This document shows, piece by piece, positions 16,866-25,285 of a stretch of DNA of 64,000 bases (within the stretch, counting starts at the first letter, position 1; the number at the start of each line of letters is the position of its first letter). This stretch comes from G965233625 sp965233625 (GTDB lineage: Bacteria > Planctomycetota > Planctomycetia > Pirellulales > Pirellulaceae). The position numbers were made by a program, and so were the translations under genes. Under the pieces are notes generated by a model, which was not told where the DNA came from, made no database searches, and saw only the letters and a list, made by a program, of their open reading frames with translations. The stretch is taken from the NCBI GenBank assembly GCA_965233625.1, contig OZ247499.1, positions 3,844,001 to 3,908,000 on the forward strand, read 5' to 3'.

Positions 16866-19800
16866 CTAATTTATAACGATCACGTCCGAATCTGACGATT
16901 CAGTATCACCTTGCGGCTCAGGAGAGATTAGCAACTCGTTCCGGGCAGTCACCAGCAGGCTCTGATTGAGAAATTTTTCGTGAATTTCGCTGAAACCATC
17001 GCCCGTCCAGCGTGTCTCGCCGGGGATCAGAACGTCGCGGATGCTGCGTGTTGTCAGGTCGTAGTTGCGGCGCGCGACCTGGGTTGAAATCGCACCGCGG
17101 CGGTCGATACGTTCAGGAATTGGCGCCAGCCAGACCGGCAGCGAAGTAACCATCGTCAGACACCCGGCGGCGCCCTGCAAAGACTTTGCCGCGTGCACAC
17201 CTTCGTCGCCGCTGAACAACGGCAGTGCAAGCTGCCCGTTGCAACTGATCGCTACGCCAATGCAGTTAGGCGCCGTTGCGAAAAAAGTCTCCGGATCTTC
17301 GACAGGTTTGGCCGTTAGTAGGGTCGGTGTGTGTTTGACATCCACGGCGGTCCAGTCCAGCTTCAGGCCCATCGCGATGGAACCGTCCTTGAGGTTGCGG
17401 TTCTGGTGATTCGCCGTTTCCGTGTCAATCAGATGCTGCCTCTGGCCGGCGGTCATGCTACGCAGGGCGAAGACTTCCACAGGCTGAAATTGACGCCGCA
17501 TGGCGATGCTGTAGTAAGACTCTGCCAGCCAACGCAAGAGCGAAGGATCTTCGCTGTAGATAAAAATCGTGGCTTCAGTGGCTGCCTGCGCGGTCCACGA
17601 GTAAAGCTTCATCGTGGCTTCGTCAATCGCGCTGCCGAGTTGCAACGCACGTGGACGCACTTCGTCCGCGTCGATCACTTCGCCTGCATACAGTTTGACC
17701 AGGTGTTCTTCTTCAAGGTCCAGCGACTGCGTGTAAGCTTGCTCAATGACGTCGTACATCTTCTGGCAATTTGTGATGCGCTGCAGGTTCGCAATTTCTT
17801 CCTGCGAAATCGTCTCTTCCGCGGTTCCCGGACGACGACGCCGGTTGCGTTTCTCACGGCGTCTGCGGAGGTTCTCAACAGACCGATCCAGGCGATAGAT
17901 TTCGTTCCTGATGTTCCCGGCCGCGCCGCAGCTGAGCAGTCGTGTGGCCAGGCGGCGCCAGTTGGCAATGCCCTCGGTCACACGCAGCACGCTGAGATCT
18001 TCGATACTGGCGCCCGTTTCGGCTTCGCCATCCAGCCCGCTGGTGGCAACGTGCACACCACCACTCTGCCACGTCACTTCCGCTTTGACCGCCGTCTGCG
18101 AAGCGTATTGATTCAGCGAAGTAGCCAGCGGCGCGAGCAGTTCGCGCTCGATGGTGCGTTTCAGCGGCCGGGCGCCATACCGCGGGTCGTAACTTTTTTC
18201 CGCCAGACGCTGCGGCAGTTCGTCCGATAATTCCAGCCGTAGATCGCGGTACTGAACACCGTCGCGTTGCTGGATCAGCTCCAGCTCCCGGCGGGCGACC
18301 GCCGTTAGCATGGGCAGGCTCAGCGGGTCAAACGGGGCGATGCGGTCAATGCGGTTGAAGAACTCCGGCCGGACGAATTTCCGCACCTCGTTAATGTAGT
18401 GTTCGCGGACGCGCGCGGTTTCTTCTTCGCCGGTCTGAAAACCCACGCTCCGGCGTTGCGATTCCACGCCCAGATTCGACGTCATGATAATCACCGAGTT
18501 GGTGAAGTCCGCCAGCCTACCCGCAGCATCCGTCAGACGCCCTTCGCCCAGCACTTGCAGCAGCACATCATGCAGTCGCGGATGCGCCTTTTCAAATTCG
18601 TCCAGCAGCACCACGCCAAACGGCTCTTCACGCACACGGGCCGTAAGCAAACCTTCCTGCCGCCCGGCGCCGCCGATAAGACGGTCCACGGCGGAAGGGT
18701 CTGCGTATTCGCTCATGTCAAAGCGGATCATCCGCTGCGGGTCCTGATAGAAGAACTCCGCCAGCGCTTTGGCCATCTCTGTTTTGCCGACGCCCGTCGG
18801 GCCAATGAACAGCAGCGATGCAAGCGGCCGGCCTGGCTGCGTGATGCCCGCTTTGATCGTGGCCAGCAGATCCACCACCAGGCGGATGGCTTCCTGCTGA
18901 CCGATCAGCCGGTTGCTGAACCACGCTTGCACCTGCTCTAAGTCAAGCGGCGCCGCCGGATCGAGCAGTTTAAGAGGAAGTCCGGTCTGTGCGGAAAACG
19001 CGCGGACCACCGCGGCTTCGTCGATGGCGGTATCCTCCGCAGCATCGTCCAGCAACCAGCGCAGAAATTGGAGCGGCCGCCCCGGCGCTGCCGAGTACGC
19101 CGCGTAGCGACGATGAAGACTATCCACCGCTGCGATCGCCGCCGGCGTGATTACCTGCTGAGGGCGAAGGTGGGCGGCCGACTTCTGCAAGATGTCCCGG
19201 CACTTTTCCGGGGCCGGTTCGTGCATGTCAATCCGCTGAAACGCATACAACATATCCGGCGTTTTGCGTTCGATCACGGCAAGCTGTTCCAGCGTGCATT
19301 CAACAATGCCGGACAGTTCTCCACGTTCAAACCACGGCCGCAGAAATTCGCCGATCCCTTGCTGGTTGCCTTCGTACTTGCCGGTTTCAATCAGCTCCAG
19401 CAATTGGCCCATATAAAGGACCAAGCGGTTGGCGCGTGCCTCTTCCACTAGTTGCTGGCACCGCTGCTGCCACTCGCCAAAGCCCGTCATCCCCGACACA
19501 AGCCGTGCGCCGCTGGTGCTGTAGAACTTCCTACCACCCATCCCGAACCGCGCCGGTCCGGCGGCAAGTCGCTGTGCGGCGGCTGTCTTGCCCACACCTG
19601 GTTGCCCCGTCAGCAATACAGGACGCGGACGACGTGAAGTCAGCGCCTCGGCAATGCGGGCGGCAATGCCGTCCAGATGATAGGCGGGCGTTGCGTGTCC
19701 GGGCGGAAACGGGTCGCAGACTTTATTCACGGTCGCCAGCGGGTCTTTCTGCTCCTTTTGCGAAGCCCGCTCCCGCGGTGTGGGCATGTAGTAATCCAGC

Positions 19801-20291
19801 TGCAATGTTTCTAGCGTAAGTTGCTCCACGCGTTGCAGCCACATCAGATCACTCAGCGATGCGCCCGCTTTGGTGCGTTGCAGGGCGAAACGGATTTCAT
19901 GCTCAATGCGCTGCTCGAATTCCTCTTCTTTGCTGGCGATAACTTCCACATCGAGCGCGGGGATATACGCCAGAAACGGCCCTTCGCCGTGCTGCCAGCG
20001 AATGACATCGAATGTCAGTGTGACATCATCCTGCCACATAACACTATGCGGCGGCTGCACATCAAGAGACACCGGCGCAAGCGTTAGATCGCCCATTGCC
20101 CGGCGCCGGTAGTGATTGATCAGCGGATCGTTTTCCAGCACCTGCCGGACATTGGCAAGCATCCGCCGGTGCAACGACCGCGTCTTCTGACCAATGGCGG
20201 AAACTTCGCGCACGAACAACGGCCGGCAGTGATGGACGCCATTTTCGTACACACTCTGAATCGTATCGATGCGAAGCGTCTGTTGCGGCAT
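16866..20291 (-). CDS. ClpA/ClpB-type double AAA+ ATPase with release-factor-like C-terminal region
   Basis: A 1141-residue cytoplasmic protein. Residues 1-190 are an unrecognised N-domain. AAA+ domain 1 has Walker A GQPGVGKT (229-236), but its Walker B strand reads LVLYMGQ (290-296) without the acidic pair. AAA+ domain 2 is intact: GPTGVGKT (497-504), LLDEFEKAHP (562-571), sensor-1 TSN (604-606), RPEFFNRID (641-649) and a ClpB-type small domain with RYGARPLKRTI (704-714). Residues ~770-1120 resemble class I release factors in order: a helical charged region, ATIFIYSED with a WLAESYY helix (906-927), a GDEGVHAAK stretch (1028-1036) similar to the RF ExGVHR motif, and SIRDVLIPGETRWTG (1083-1097) similar to the RF C-terminus. 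There is no GGQ loop. Role inferred: protein remodelling, perhaps at ribosomes. Confidence 0.8.
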   Translation of the reverse strand: MPQQTLRIDTIQSVYENGVHHCRPLFVREVSAIGQKTRSLHRRMLANVRQVLENDPLINHYRRRAMGDLTLAPVSLDVQPPHSVMWQDDVTLTFDVIRWQHGEGPFLAYIPALDVEVIASKEEEFEQRIEHEIRFALQRTKAGASLSDLMWLQRVEQLTLETLQLDYYMPTPRERASQKEQKDPLATVNKVCDPFPPGHATPAYHLDGIAARIAEALTSRRPRPVLLTGQPGVGKTAAAQRLAAGPARFGMGGRKFYSTSGARLVSGMTGFGEWQQRCQQLVEEARANRLVLYMGQLLELIETGKYEGNQQGIGEFLRPWFERGELSGIVECTLEQLAVIERKTPDMLYAFQRIDMHEPAPEKCRDILQKSAAHLRPQQVITPAAIAAVDSLHRRYAAYSAAPGRPLQFLRWLLDDAAEDTAIDEAAVVRAFSAQTGLPLKLLDPAAPLDLEQVQAWFSNRLIGQQEAIRLVVDLLATIKAGITQPGRPLASLLFIGPTGVGKTEMAKALAEFFYQDPQRMIRFDMSEYADPSAVDRLIGGAGRQEGLLTARVREEPFGVVLLDEFEKAHPRLHDVLLQVLGEGRLTDAAGRLADFTNSVIIMTSNLGVESQRRSVGFQTGEEETARVREHYINEVRKFVRPEFFNRIDRIAPFDPLSLPMLTAVARRELELIQQRDGVQYRDLRLELSDELPQRLAEKSYDPRYGARPLKRTIERELLAPLATSLNQYASQTAVKAEVTWQSGGVHVATSGLDGEAETGASIEDLSVLRVTEGIANWRRLATRLLSCGAAGNIRNEIYRLDRSVENLRRRREKRNRRRRPGTAEETISQEEIANLQRITNCQKMYDVIEQAYTQSLDLEEEHLVKLYAGEVIDADEVRPRALQLGSAIDEATMKLYSWTAQAATEATIFIYSEDPSLLRWLAESYYSIAMRRQFQPVEVFALRSMTAGQRQHLIDTETANHQNRNLKDGSIAMGLKLDWTAVDVKHTPTLLTAKPVEDPETFFATAPNCIGVAISCNGQLALPLFSGDEGVHAAKSLQGAAGCLTMVTSLPVWLAPIPERIDRRGAISTQVARRNYDLTTRSIRDVLIPGETRWTGDGFSEIHEKFLNQSLLVTARNELLISPEPQGDTESSDSDVIVIN

Positions 20292-20506
20292 AAAGGTTTT
20301 CCGGAAATGTACTCCGGGAGTTCAGGCAAGGTTCCCGTGTTAACGTCCGTCGCGGCGTTGTCCGTTACCACGTGTAAAACAACGCACACTAGCTAAACGT
20401 CTTCACGAAAGAATTATCTTTCAAATCTCAAAAAAAGTTGGAATGCGTCGCTGAACCGGATAAGCTGCGCTGTAACGCTTTTCTCAAAATTGGAAAGGGT
20501 AGCAAA

Positions 20507-20602
20507 ATGCAAATTGGTATCGTGCTGCTTTCCGTAGTTGCTTGTCTTCCCGTCGTCTGGGGCGCCTGGGTGCTGTACGCCTTTGGCAAAGGCGGCGGTT
20601 AA
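20507..20602 (+). CDS. 31-residue single-helix membrane protein
   Basis: The ATG at 20507 has an AAAGGG Shine-Dalgarno 7 bases upstream. The product starts MQIGIVLLSVV, continues as an uninterrupted hydrophobic helix with two Trp and a Pro, and ends in a short FGKGGG tail with one positive charge. This is the profile of a small inner-membrane protein, often a regulatory subunit of a larger membrane complex. It is divergent from the AAA+ gene, 215 bases away. No family recognised. Confidence 0.6.
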   Translation: MQIGIVLLSVVACLPVVWGAWVLYAFGKGGG

Positions 20603-20708
20603 CAGCCTCCCAGGGCGCATGCAACTGCATCCATCATAGATGCATTTTAGCTGGTGAAGTTCACGGGCGACTTTCACCCACGCCACCGCTGCATATCAGG
20701 CCGGTGCT

Positions 20709-21830
20709 TCAACCGCCCAGATACGCAACCTTTACATCCGCACCAGGAAGTTTGTCTTCCAGTTTTTTGGCGCCTTCTTCAGTCACCGCGGTACGGGCGA
20801 CATCCAGTTCTTTCAGCGACTTGAGACCTTCCAGGTGCGTCAGCCCCGCATCGGTGACGGGCGTCGAACCAAGATAGAGAAACTCCAGGTCCTTCATCGG
20901 CGACAGGCTCTTGAGTCCCTCATCAGTCAGGCGGGTATTGTCCACGTTGAGCCATTTCATGCGGGTCAGACCGGCCAGGTGCTTCACGCCTTCGTCCGTA
21001 ATACCCAGCCGCCAGAGGTTCAATCGCGTGAGATTTTTCAGCGGGGCCAGGTGTTGCAGCGCATCGTCGAACAGCTGACTGCATTCGCCCAGATCAAGCT
21101 CTTGCAGCGTTGTAAGTTTTGAAAGCGCCTGAATGCCCTCGGCCGTCACCGTCGATTTGGAGATTCTTAGCTTTTTCAGACCAGGAAACTGCGCGGCGAT
21201 AACGGGCATCGCTGCGTCATCCATCAGGTTATCATCGCCGCCGATATACAGTTCTTCCAGCTTGGTCAAAGGCGATAGCTGTTGCAGGCCGTCACCGCTG
21301 ACCCACAGAGAATCCAGCGCCACGCTGCGCAGACTCGTCAGCTGTGCGACGCTGCTCATACCATCGTCATCCACCGTGCACAGGCTGCCCTTTCCCGTCA
21401 GTTTCAGAGCGGCCAAATTCTTCAGCCCGGTGATATTCGCCATACCGTCGTTCGAGATTTTACAGCCGCGCAGATCAAGATTGCGCAGCGTTTCCACTTC
21501 GCCGACAATCTTCAGCTGATCGTCAGTAATGTCTGAGTCATTCAACAACAGCGAAGATACTTTCTTCAGCCCTTTCAGGTGTTGCAACAGTTCATCGTTA
21601 ATCTTCGCACCACGGAGGTTCACTTCCGTCACCAGCCCGTTGCCGTCTTTGCGAAGTTCTTTGGCCCCCGCCTCCAGCGCTTTCACCGCTGCCGCATCGT
21701 CGGACACTTCCGGCGTGGCGGGTTGTACCGGCGCCTCATCCACAGCGTCCGCAGAAGGCGCCGGCGACTGACCTCCGCAACCGGCGATGAAAAGTAGAAG
21801 GACAGCAGCGGAAAACTTGGAACATCTCAT
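20709..21830 (-). CDS. Leucine-rich-repeat lipoprotein
   Basis: A 373-residue exported lipoprotein. The signal peptide ends in a lipobox (LLLFIAGC, Cys at about residue 18), followed by a Pro/Ala-rich linker. From residue ~65 the protein is made of about eleven ~24-residue leucine-rich repeats of the type LxxLKxLxxLxLxxTxITDxGLxxL (for example DLEFLYLGSTPVTDAGLTHL), a ribonuclease-inhibitor-like LRR pattern abundant in planctomycetes. It forms a curved solenoid for protein-protein binding, anchored by lipid on the periplasmic side. No enzymatic residues are evident. It lies 112 bases downstream of the halogenase operon on the same strand and has its own signal-peptide start, so it may or may not be part of that transcript. 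Confidence 0.88.
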   Translation of the reverse strand: MRCSKFSAAVLLLFIAGCGGQSPAPSADAVDEAPVQPATPEVSDDAAAVKALEAGAKELRKDGNGLVTEVNLRGAKINDELLQHLKGLKKVSSLLLNDSDITDDQLKIVGEVETLRNLDLRGCKISNDGMANITGLKNLAALKLTGKGSLCTVDDDGMSSVAQLTSLRSVALDSLWVSGDGLQQLSPLTKLEELYIGGDDNLMDDAAMPVIAAQFPGLKKLRISKSTVTAEGIQALSKLTTLQELDLGECSQLFDDALQHLAPLKNLTRLNLWRLGITDEGVKHLAGLTRMKWLNVDNTRLTDEGLKSLSPMKDLEFLYLGSTPVTDAGLTHLEGLKSLKELDVARTAVTEEGAKKLEDKLPGADVKVAYLGG

Positions 21831-21942
21831 GGAGCAACCTGGTGGGGTAACCGCGATAGGGAAGGAGTGGCGAGCAATCGCTTGTCAGCGCTGACACTCA
21901 AATTAATGTATCAGACGTCCCACGCAATAGACCGGGCGCCCG

Positions 21943-23601
21943 CTACGGCGAAGTAGCTTCTGCTTCTGACAATGGCATTTCGCGTGGCTGCGGATTGAAC
22001 ACGCTGTCAAAGGCGTTGTGGACCACGCCTTCTTTATGCCGGGGGAACGGCACGTCGACGTTCAGCCCCGATGCTGCAACAATTTCATGCGCCAGCGTTT
22101 CAAGCTGCCGGGCGCTCTCTTCAAATCCCTGCCGGAACTCGCGATTGCTGAAACCCGCCGCCAACCGTGCGTTGTACTCGCGGATCAACGGAACAGCGGA
22201 AATGTTGATCGAGCCGTTAACGTCGTTCGCTTTGCAATGCTGACTCCAGGTGCGGAAGAAATCCTGGATAAAATGATTCACGTGGGCAATCCGTTTGATG
22301 ACCGGCAGGTTCCGCAGGAACGTCGTTTGATGGCACATCTGGCCTTGAATAAAGATGTACGCCGACAGCGACCAGTAGATCAGATAGTCCCACATAATTT
22401 TGACCGGCATCACCGTGGGGTCGCCAAACAGTTGATACTGATCCTGATAAATGGTCATCGTGCCATAGTAAAGATTCTTGAACGCCTTGTTGTGAATCAT
22501 GGAGCGGATGCGGAAGCCCCGGCCGCGCAGGTCACGTGTAATCAGATCGGTCAGAAAGCTGTTGGCCATCCCGATGAAGTCGCTGCCTGGTGAATAGAAC
22601 GGGTCGTGAAAGAAGCCCGCTTCGCCCGTAATTCCCCAGCGATTGGCAGAGAACACCTGTTTGCATTCCGTCGCATAGTGCTTAATCGCGCGGAAGTCCT
22701 GCTGATGCTCCAGGTTGTCTTTCACCACCCGTGCACATTGTGGCTCGTGCTTTTCAAGCCACGCAATGGCTTTCTCCATCGAGTTGAAGCTGGACAGCGG
22801 ATGGAACTCCTCCGCCGCCACGATGCCCACACTGGTGCCGCCCGAAGCGAGCGGAATCAGCCACACCCAGTAACCTTTGCCCATCAGATGATTGGTGCTG
22901 TACCAGCGTGCAGCTTCACCCTGATAACCGTCTGTCCAGTGCGGATGCGTGGACCAGTCGTCAATGCTGATCCGCTTACTGAAGCGGAACCAGGCGGCGT
23001 TGGCCGTGTGTGGCGAGTCCTTCTGCAGGCCAAGTTTCCGCTTCAGCAAAGCCCGCCGCCCGCTGGCGTCCACCACCCACCGCGTGGCAATCGTGTGCGG
23101 TTGTTTGTCAACGGTATAAGTCACAGTGTGCGGCCGCAGCCAACCGCCGATCTCAACATCCCGGACATCGGCGCCATCTACAAAGTTGATGTTGCGCTGG
23201 TGACACAGGTCTGTCAGAAAGTTCTCGAACCGGCCGCGGTCAATCTGATAGCTGGGGCATTCCGCAAACAGGGTGCTGCCCAGTTCCAGCCGTTCCTCGA
23301 TCCGCGAATTGTCACCCGCCGGGAAGAAGAACCGCAGGCCCAGTTTCGGCAGTTGATCGTTTAAGATGTGATCGCGGACACCCTCAATCTGCTCGAAGTA
23401 GTTGGCGCCGATTTCTACGCTCGACTCGCCTACCTTATGCGCCGCTTCCGGCGCAGGGCTGCGACGCTTCTCTAGCACGGTGATCGACGCATCCGGCGCC
23501 TGCTGTCTGACCTGCAACGCCAGCGTTAGCCCTGCCAGCCCGCCGCCGGTAATCGTAAGATCCTGTTTCTTCTTCACGGTGTATCCCGTCGCAAAATTCA
23601 A
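21943..23601 (-). CDS. FAD-dependent halogenase-like flavoprotein 1
   Basis: A 552-residue protein of the flavin-dependent halogenase superfamily, which uses FADH2, O2 and halide to make hypohalous acid. The FAD loop GGGLAGL is at 19-25. KVGES (56-60) follows the family start. LPKLGLRF places a Lys (K86) where the catalytic Lys that carries the halogen sits. The WxWxIP signature is intact as WVWLIP (245-250), and GSDFIG is the second FAD-binding region. The C-terminal ~200 residues are poorly conserved, as in phenol/pyrrole halogenases. It is a paralogue of the next gene (37 bases upstream, same strand) and is the last gene of the polyketide operon. Substrate unknown; a hydroxylase role is the alternative. 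Confidence 0.75.
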   Translation of the reverse strand: MNFATGYTVKKKQDLTITGGGLAGLTLALQVRQQAPDASITVLEKRRSPAPEAAHKVGESSVEIGANYFEQIEGVRDHILNDQLPKLGLRFFFPAGDNSRIEERLELGSTLFAECPSYQIDRGRFENFLTDLCHQRNINFVDGADVRDVEIGGWLRPHTVTYTVDKQPHTIATRWVVDASGRRALLKRKLGLQKDSPHTANAAWFRFSKRISIDDWSTHPHWTDGYQGEAARWYSTNHLMGKGYWVWLIPLASGGTSVGIVAAEEFHPLSSFNSMEKAIAWLEKHEPQCARVVKDNLEHQQDFRAIKHYATECKQVFSANRWGITGEAGFFHDPFYSPGSDFIGMANSFLTDLITRDLRGRGFRIRSMIHNKAFKNLYYGTMTIYQDQYQLFGDPTVMPVKIMWDYLIYWSLSAYIFIQGQMCHQTTFLRNLPVIKRIAHVNHFIQDFFRTWSQHCKANDVNGSINISAVPLIREYNARLAAGFSNREFRQGFEESARQLETLAHEIVAASGLNVDVPFPRHKEGVVHNAFDSVFNPQPREMPLSEAEATSP

Positions 23602-23638
23602 GAGGATTGCGTTCTGCCTTAGGTGCGCGAATCCTGCA

Positions 23639-25246
23639 TCACATGTTCAAAACTTCAAATACGCTCTCAAGCCGGTTCTCACTCGCAGCTTGCGTGGGCG
23701 CCGGAGTGGGCATCGCAGGTTGCGATTTCTTCACGCGGTTGATGATCTCGACCATCAGGTCGCGGAGCAGCACCACATTGTTGCGGAAGCGTTGCTTGAG
23801 TTCCGCATTATCAACGTCGTCCATTAGCTCGGCGTTGAGCCGCGTCATGATTTCAATTTCGCTCTGATCCACAAACGCCGCGTCCGCATTCACGCCAGGG
23901 TCCACCTTGTACCACTCACGGAAGAAGGCCTGCATTTCCAGATTCATACTGCGGATCTCTTCGATCGACTTCGCCAGTGACTGAATAAAGGCCACATCGG
24001 TAAGCTTCTCGCGGAAGTAGAGCAACGCGGGGAAGCCCCAATACACGGCGTAATCCCAGACAAACTTCACCGCCATAATGCGCGGGTTGCCAAACAGCGG
24101 ATACTGATCCTTGTACGTCAGCAGGTTATTCTGAAACAGCGTGAGGAAAATGCTTTGCAGCGCCGGCGCCAGTTGCGTGAGGGGCCGGCCGTTAAGATCC
24201 TCCTCGATCAGTTTACCCACCATCGTGTTACCGATGGCGATGAAGTCGCTGCCGGGTGAATAGAACGGATCAAGGAAAACGCCCGCTTCGCCAACCAGCG
24301 CCCAGCGGTCTGCTGAGAACACCTGCCGGCAACCACGCGCCAGGTTTTTCATTGCCAGAAAGTCCTGCGGCTTATCGTAGTGAGGCTGCAGGAACTCGTA
24401 GCAATCCGGTTCGTGCGTCGCCAGCCAGTCGAGCGATTTCTCGTAGCTGTTCATCTCACTCAGCGGATGAATCCGCGGATCAGCGACAATGCCAATGCTG
24501 GTCGAACCCGTGGCCAGCGGAATGATCCACACCCAGTAGCCTTCGCCCATTAGATGGTTGGTGCTTAGCCACCGACGCGGCACCTTTCCGGTCAGCGACT
24601 GCCACGTCTCGTCGTCGCACCAGCCATCGATCTGCACTGCACTATCAACGCGGAACCACACGGCGTTGATCTCGTGGTCGATATCTTCCGCCAGTTCAAG
24701 CTTGCGTTTTAGAAACGCAGCCCGCCCACTGGCGTCCACCACCCAGCGGCCGGTAATCGTGTGCTCGCCTTCTGCGTTGCGGAACATCACGCGATGATTG
24801 CCGTTCTCCTCTTCGTTCAAATCAATTTCGCGGATGACGCCGGCAAACAGCGTGGCGCCCGACGCAACCACCGATTCGGCCAGGTAGTTTTCCAGGCGGC
24901 CACGGTCCACCTGATAGCTGGGCGCCTTGAAGAATTCACTGCCGCCCACTTCCGTACCTTCGGCCAGCGACTGATATGCGTCGCGGAAGAAGAACCGCAG
25001 ACCAAACTTTGGCAGTTGATCGTCCGTCAGGTGCTTCTTCAGTTGCAGATGTTCGCCGAAGTAATGGGCGCCGATTTCGACCGTGGATTCACCCACCTTG
25101 CAGGTTGCTTCCTTCACGGGGAATTCGCGCTTCTCCACAATGGCAATGCGGATGCCGTCGTGCTTCATCAGCAACTGCCGGGCAAGTGTCAGCCCGGCCA
25201 GCCCGCCGCCGGTGATGATCACGTCAAATGAATTCGTATCAGCCAT
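23639..25246 (-). CDS. FAD-dependent halogenase-like flavoprotein 2
   Basis: A 535-residue paralogue of the neighbouring flavoprotein. FAD loop GGGLAGL at 13-19, KVGES at 50-54, putative catalytic Lys in LPKFGLRF (K80), and an intact WVWIIP (238-243) within GYWVWIIPLATGSTSIGIV. This WxWxIP signature separates halogenases from ordinary flavin monooxygenases, supporting halogenation of an enzyme-bound or free aromatic/polyketide intermediate. It starts 39 bases after the PKS stop and is surely co-transcribed. Divergence between the two copies is considerable in the C-terminal half, so they probably act on different positions or substrates rather than being a recent duplication. A flavin reductase partner is not seen in the window. 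Confidence 0.77.
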   Translation of the reverse strand: MADTNSFDVIITGGGLAGLTLARQLLMKHDGIRIAIVEKREFPVKEATCKVGESTVEIGAHYFGEHLQLKKHLTDDQLPKFGLRFFFRDAYQSLAEGTEVGGSEFFKAPSYQVDRGRLENYLAESVVASGATLFAGVIREIDLNEEENGNHRVMFRNAEGEHTITGRWVVDASGRAAFLKRKLELAEDIDHEINAVWFRVDSAVQIDGWCDDETWQSLTGKVPRRWLSTNHLMGEGYWVWIIPLATGSTSIGIVADPRIHPLSEMNSYEKSLDWLATHEPDCYEFLQPHYDKPQDFLAMKNLARGCRQVFSADRWALVGEAGVFLDPFYSPGSDFIAIGNTMVGKLIEEDLNGRPLTQLAPALQSIFLTLFQNNLLTYKDQYPLFGNPRIMAVKFVWDYAVYWGFPALLYFREKLTDVAFIQSLAKSIEEIRSMNLEMQAFFREWYKVDPGVNADAAFVDQSEIEIMTRLNAELMDDVDNAELKQRFRNNVVLLRDLMVEIINRVKKSQPAMPTPAPTQAASENRLESVFEVLNM

Positions 25247-25285
25247 TTAACTCCGGTCGCTCCGTTTCAAATGGTCCAGGCGGAT

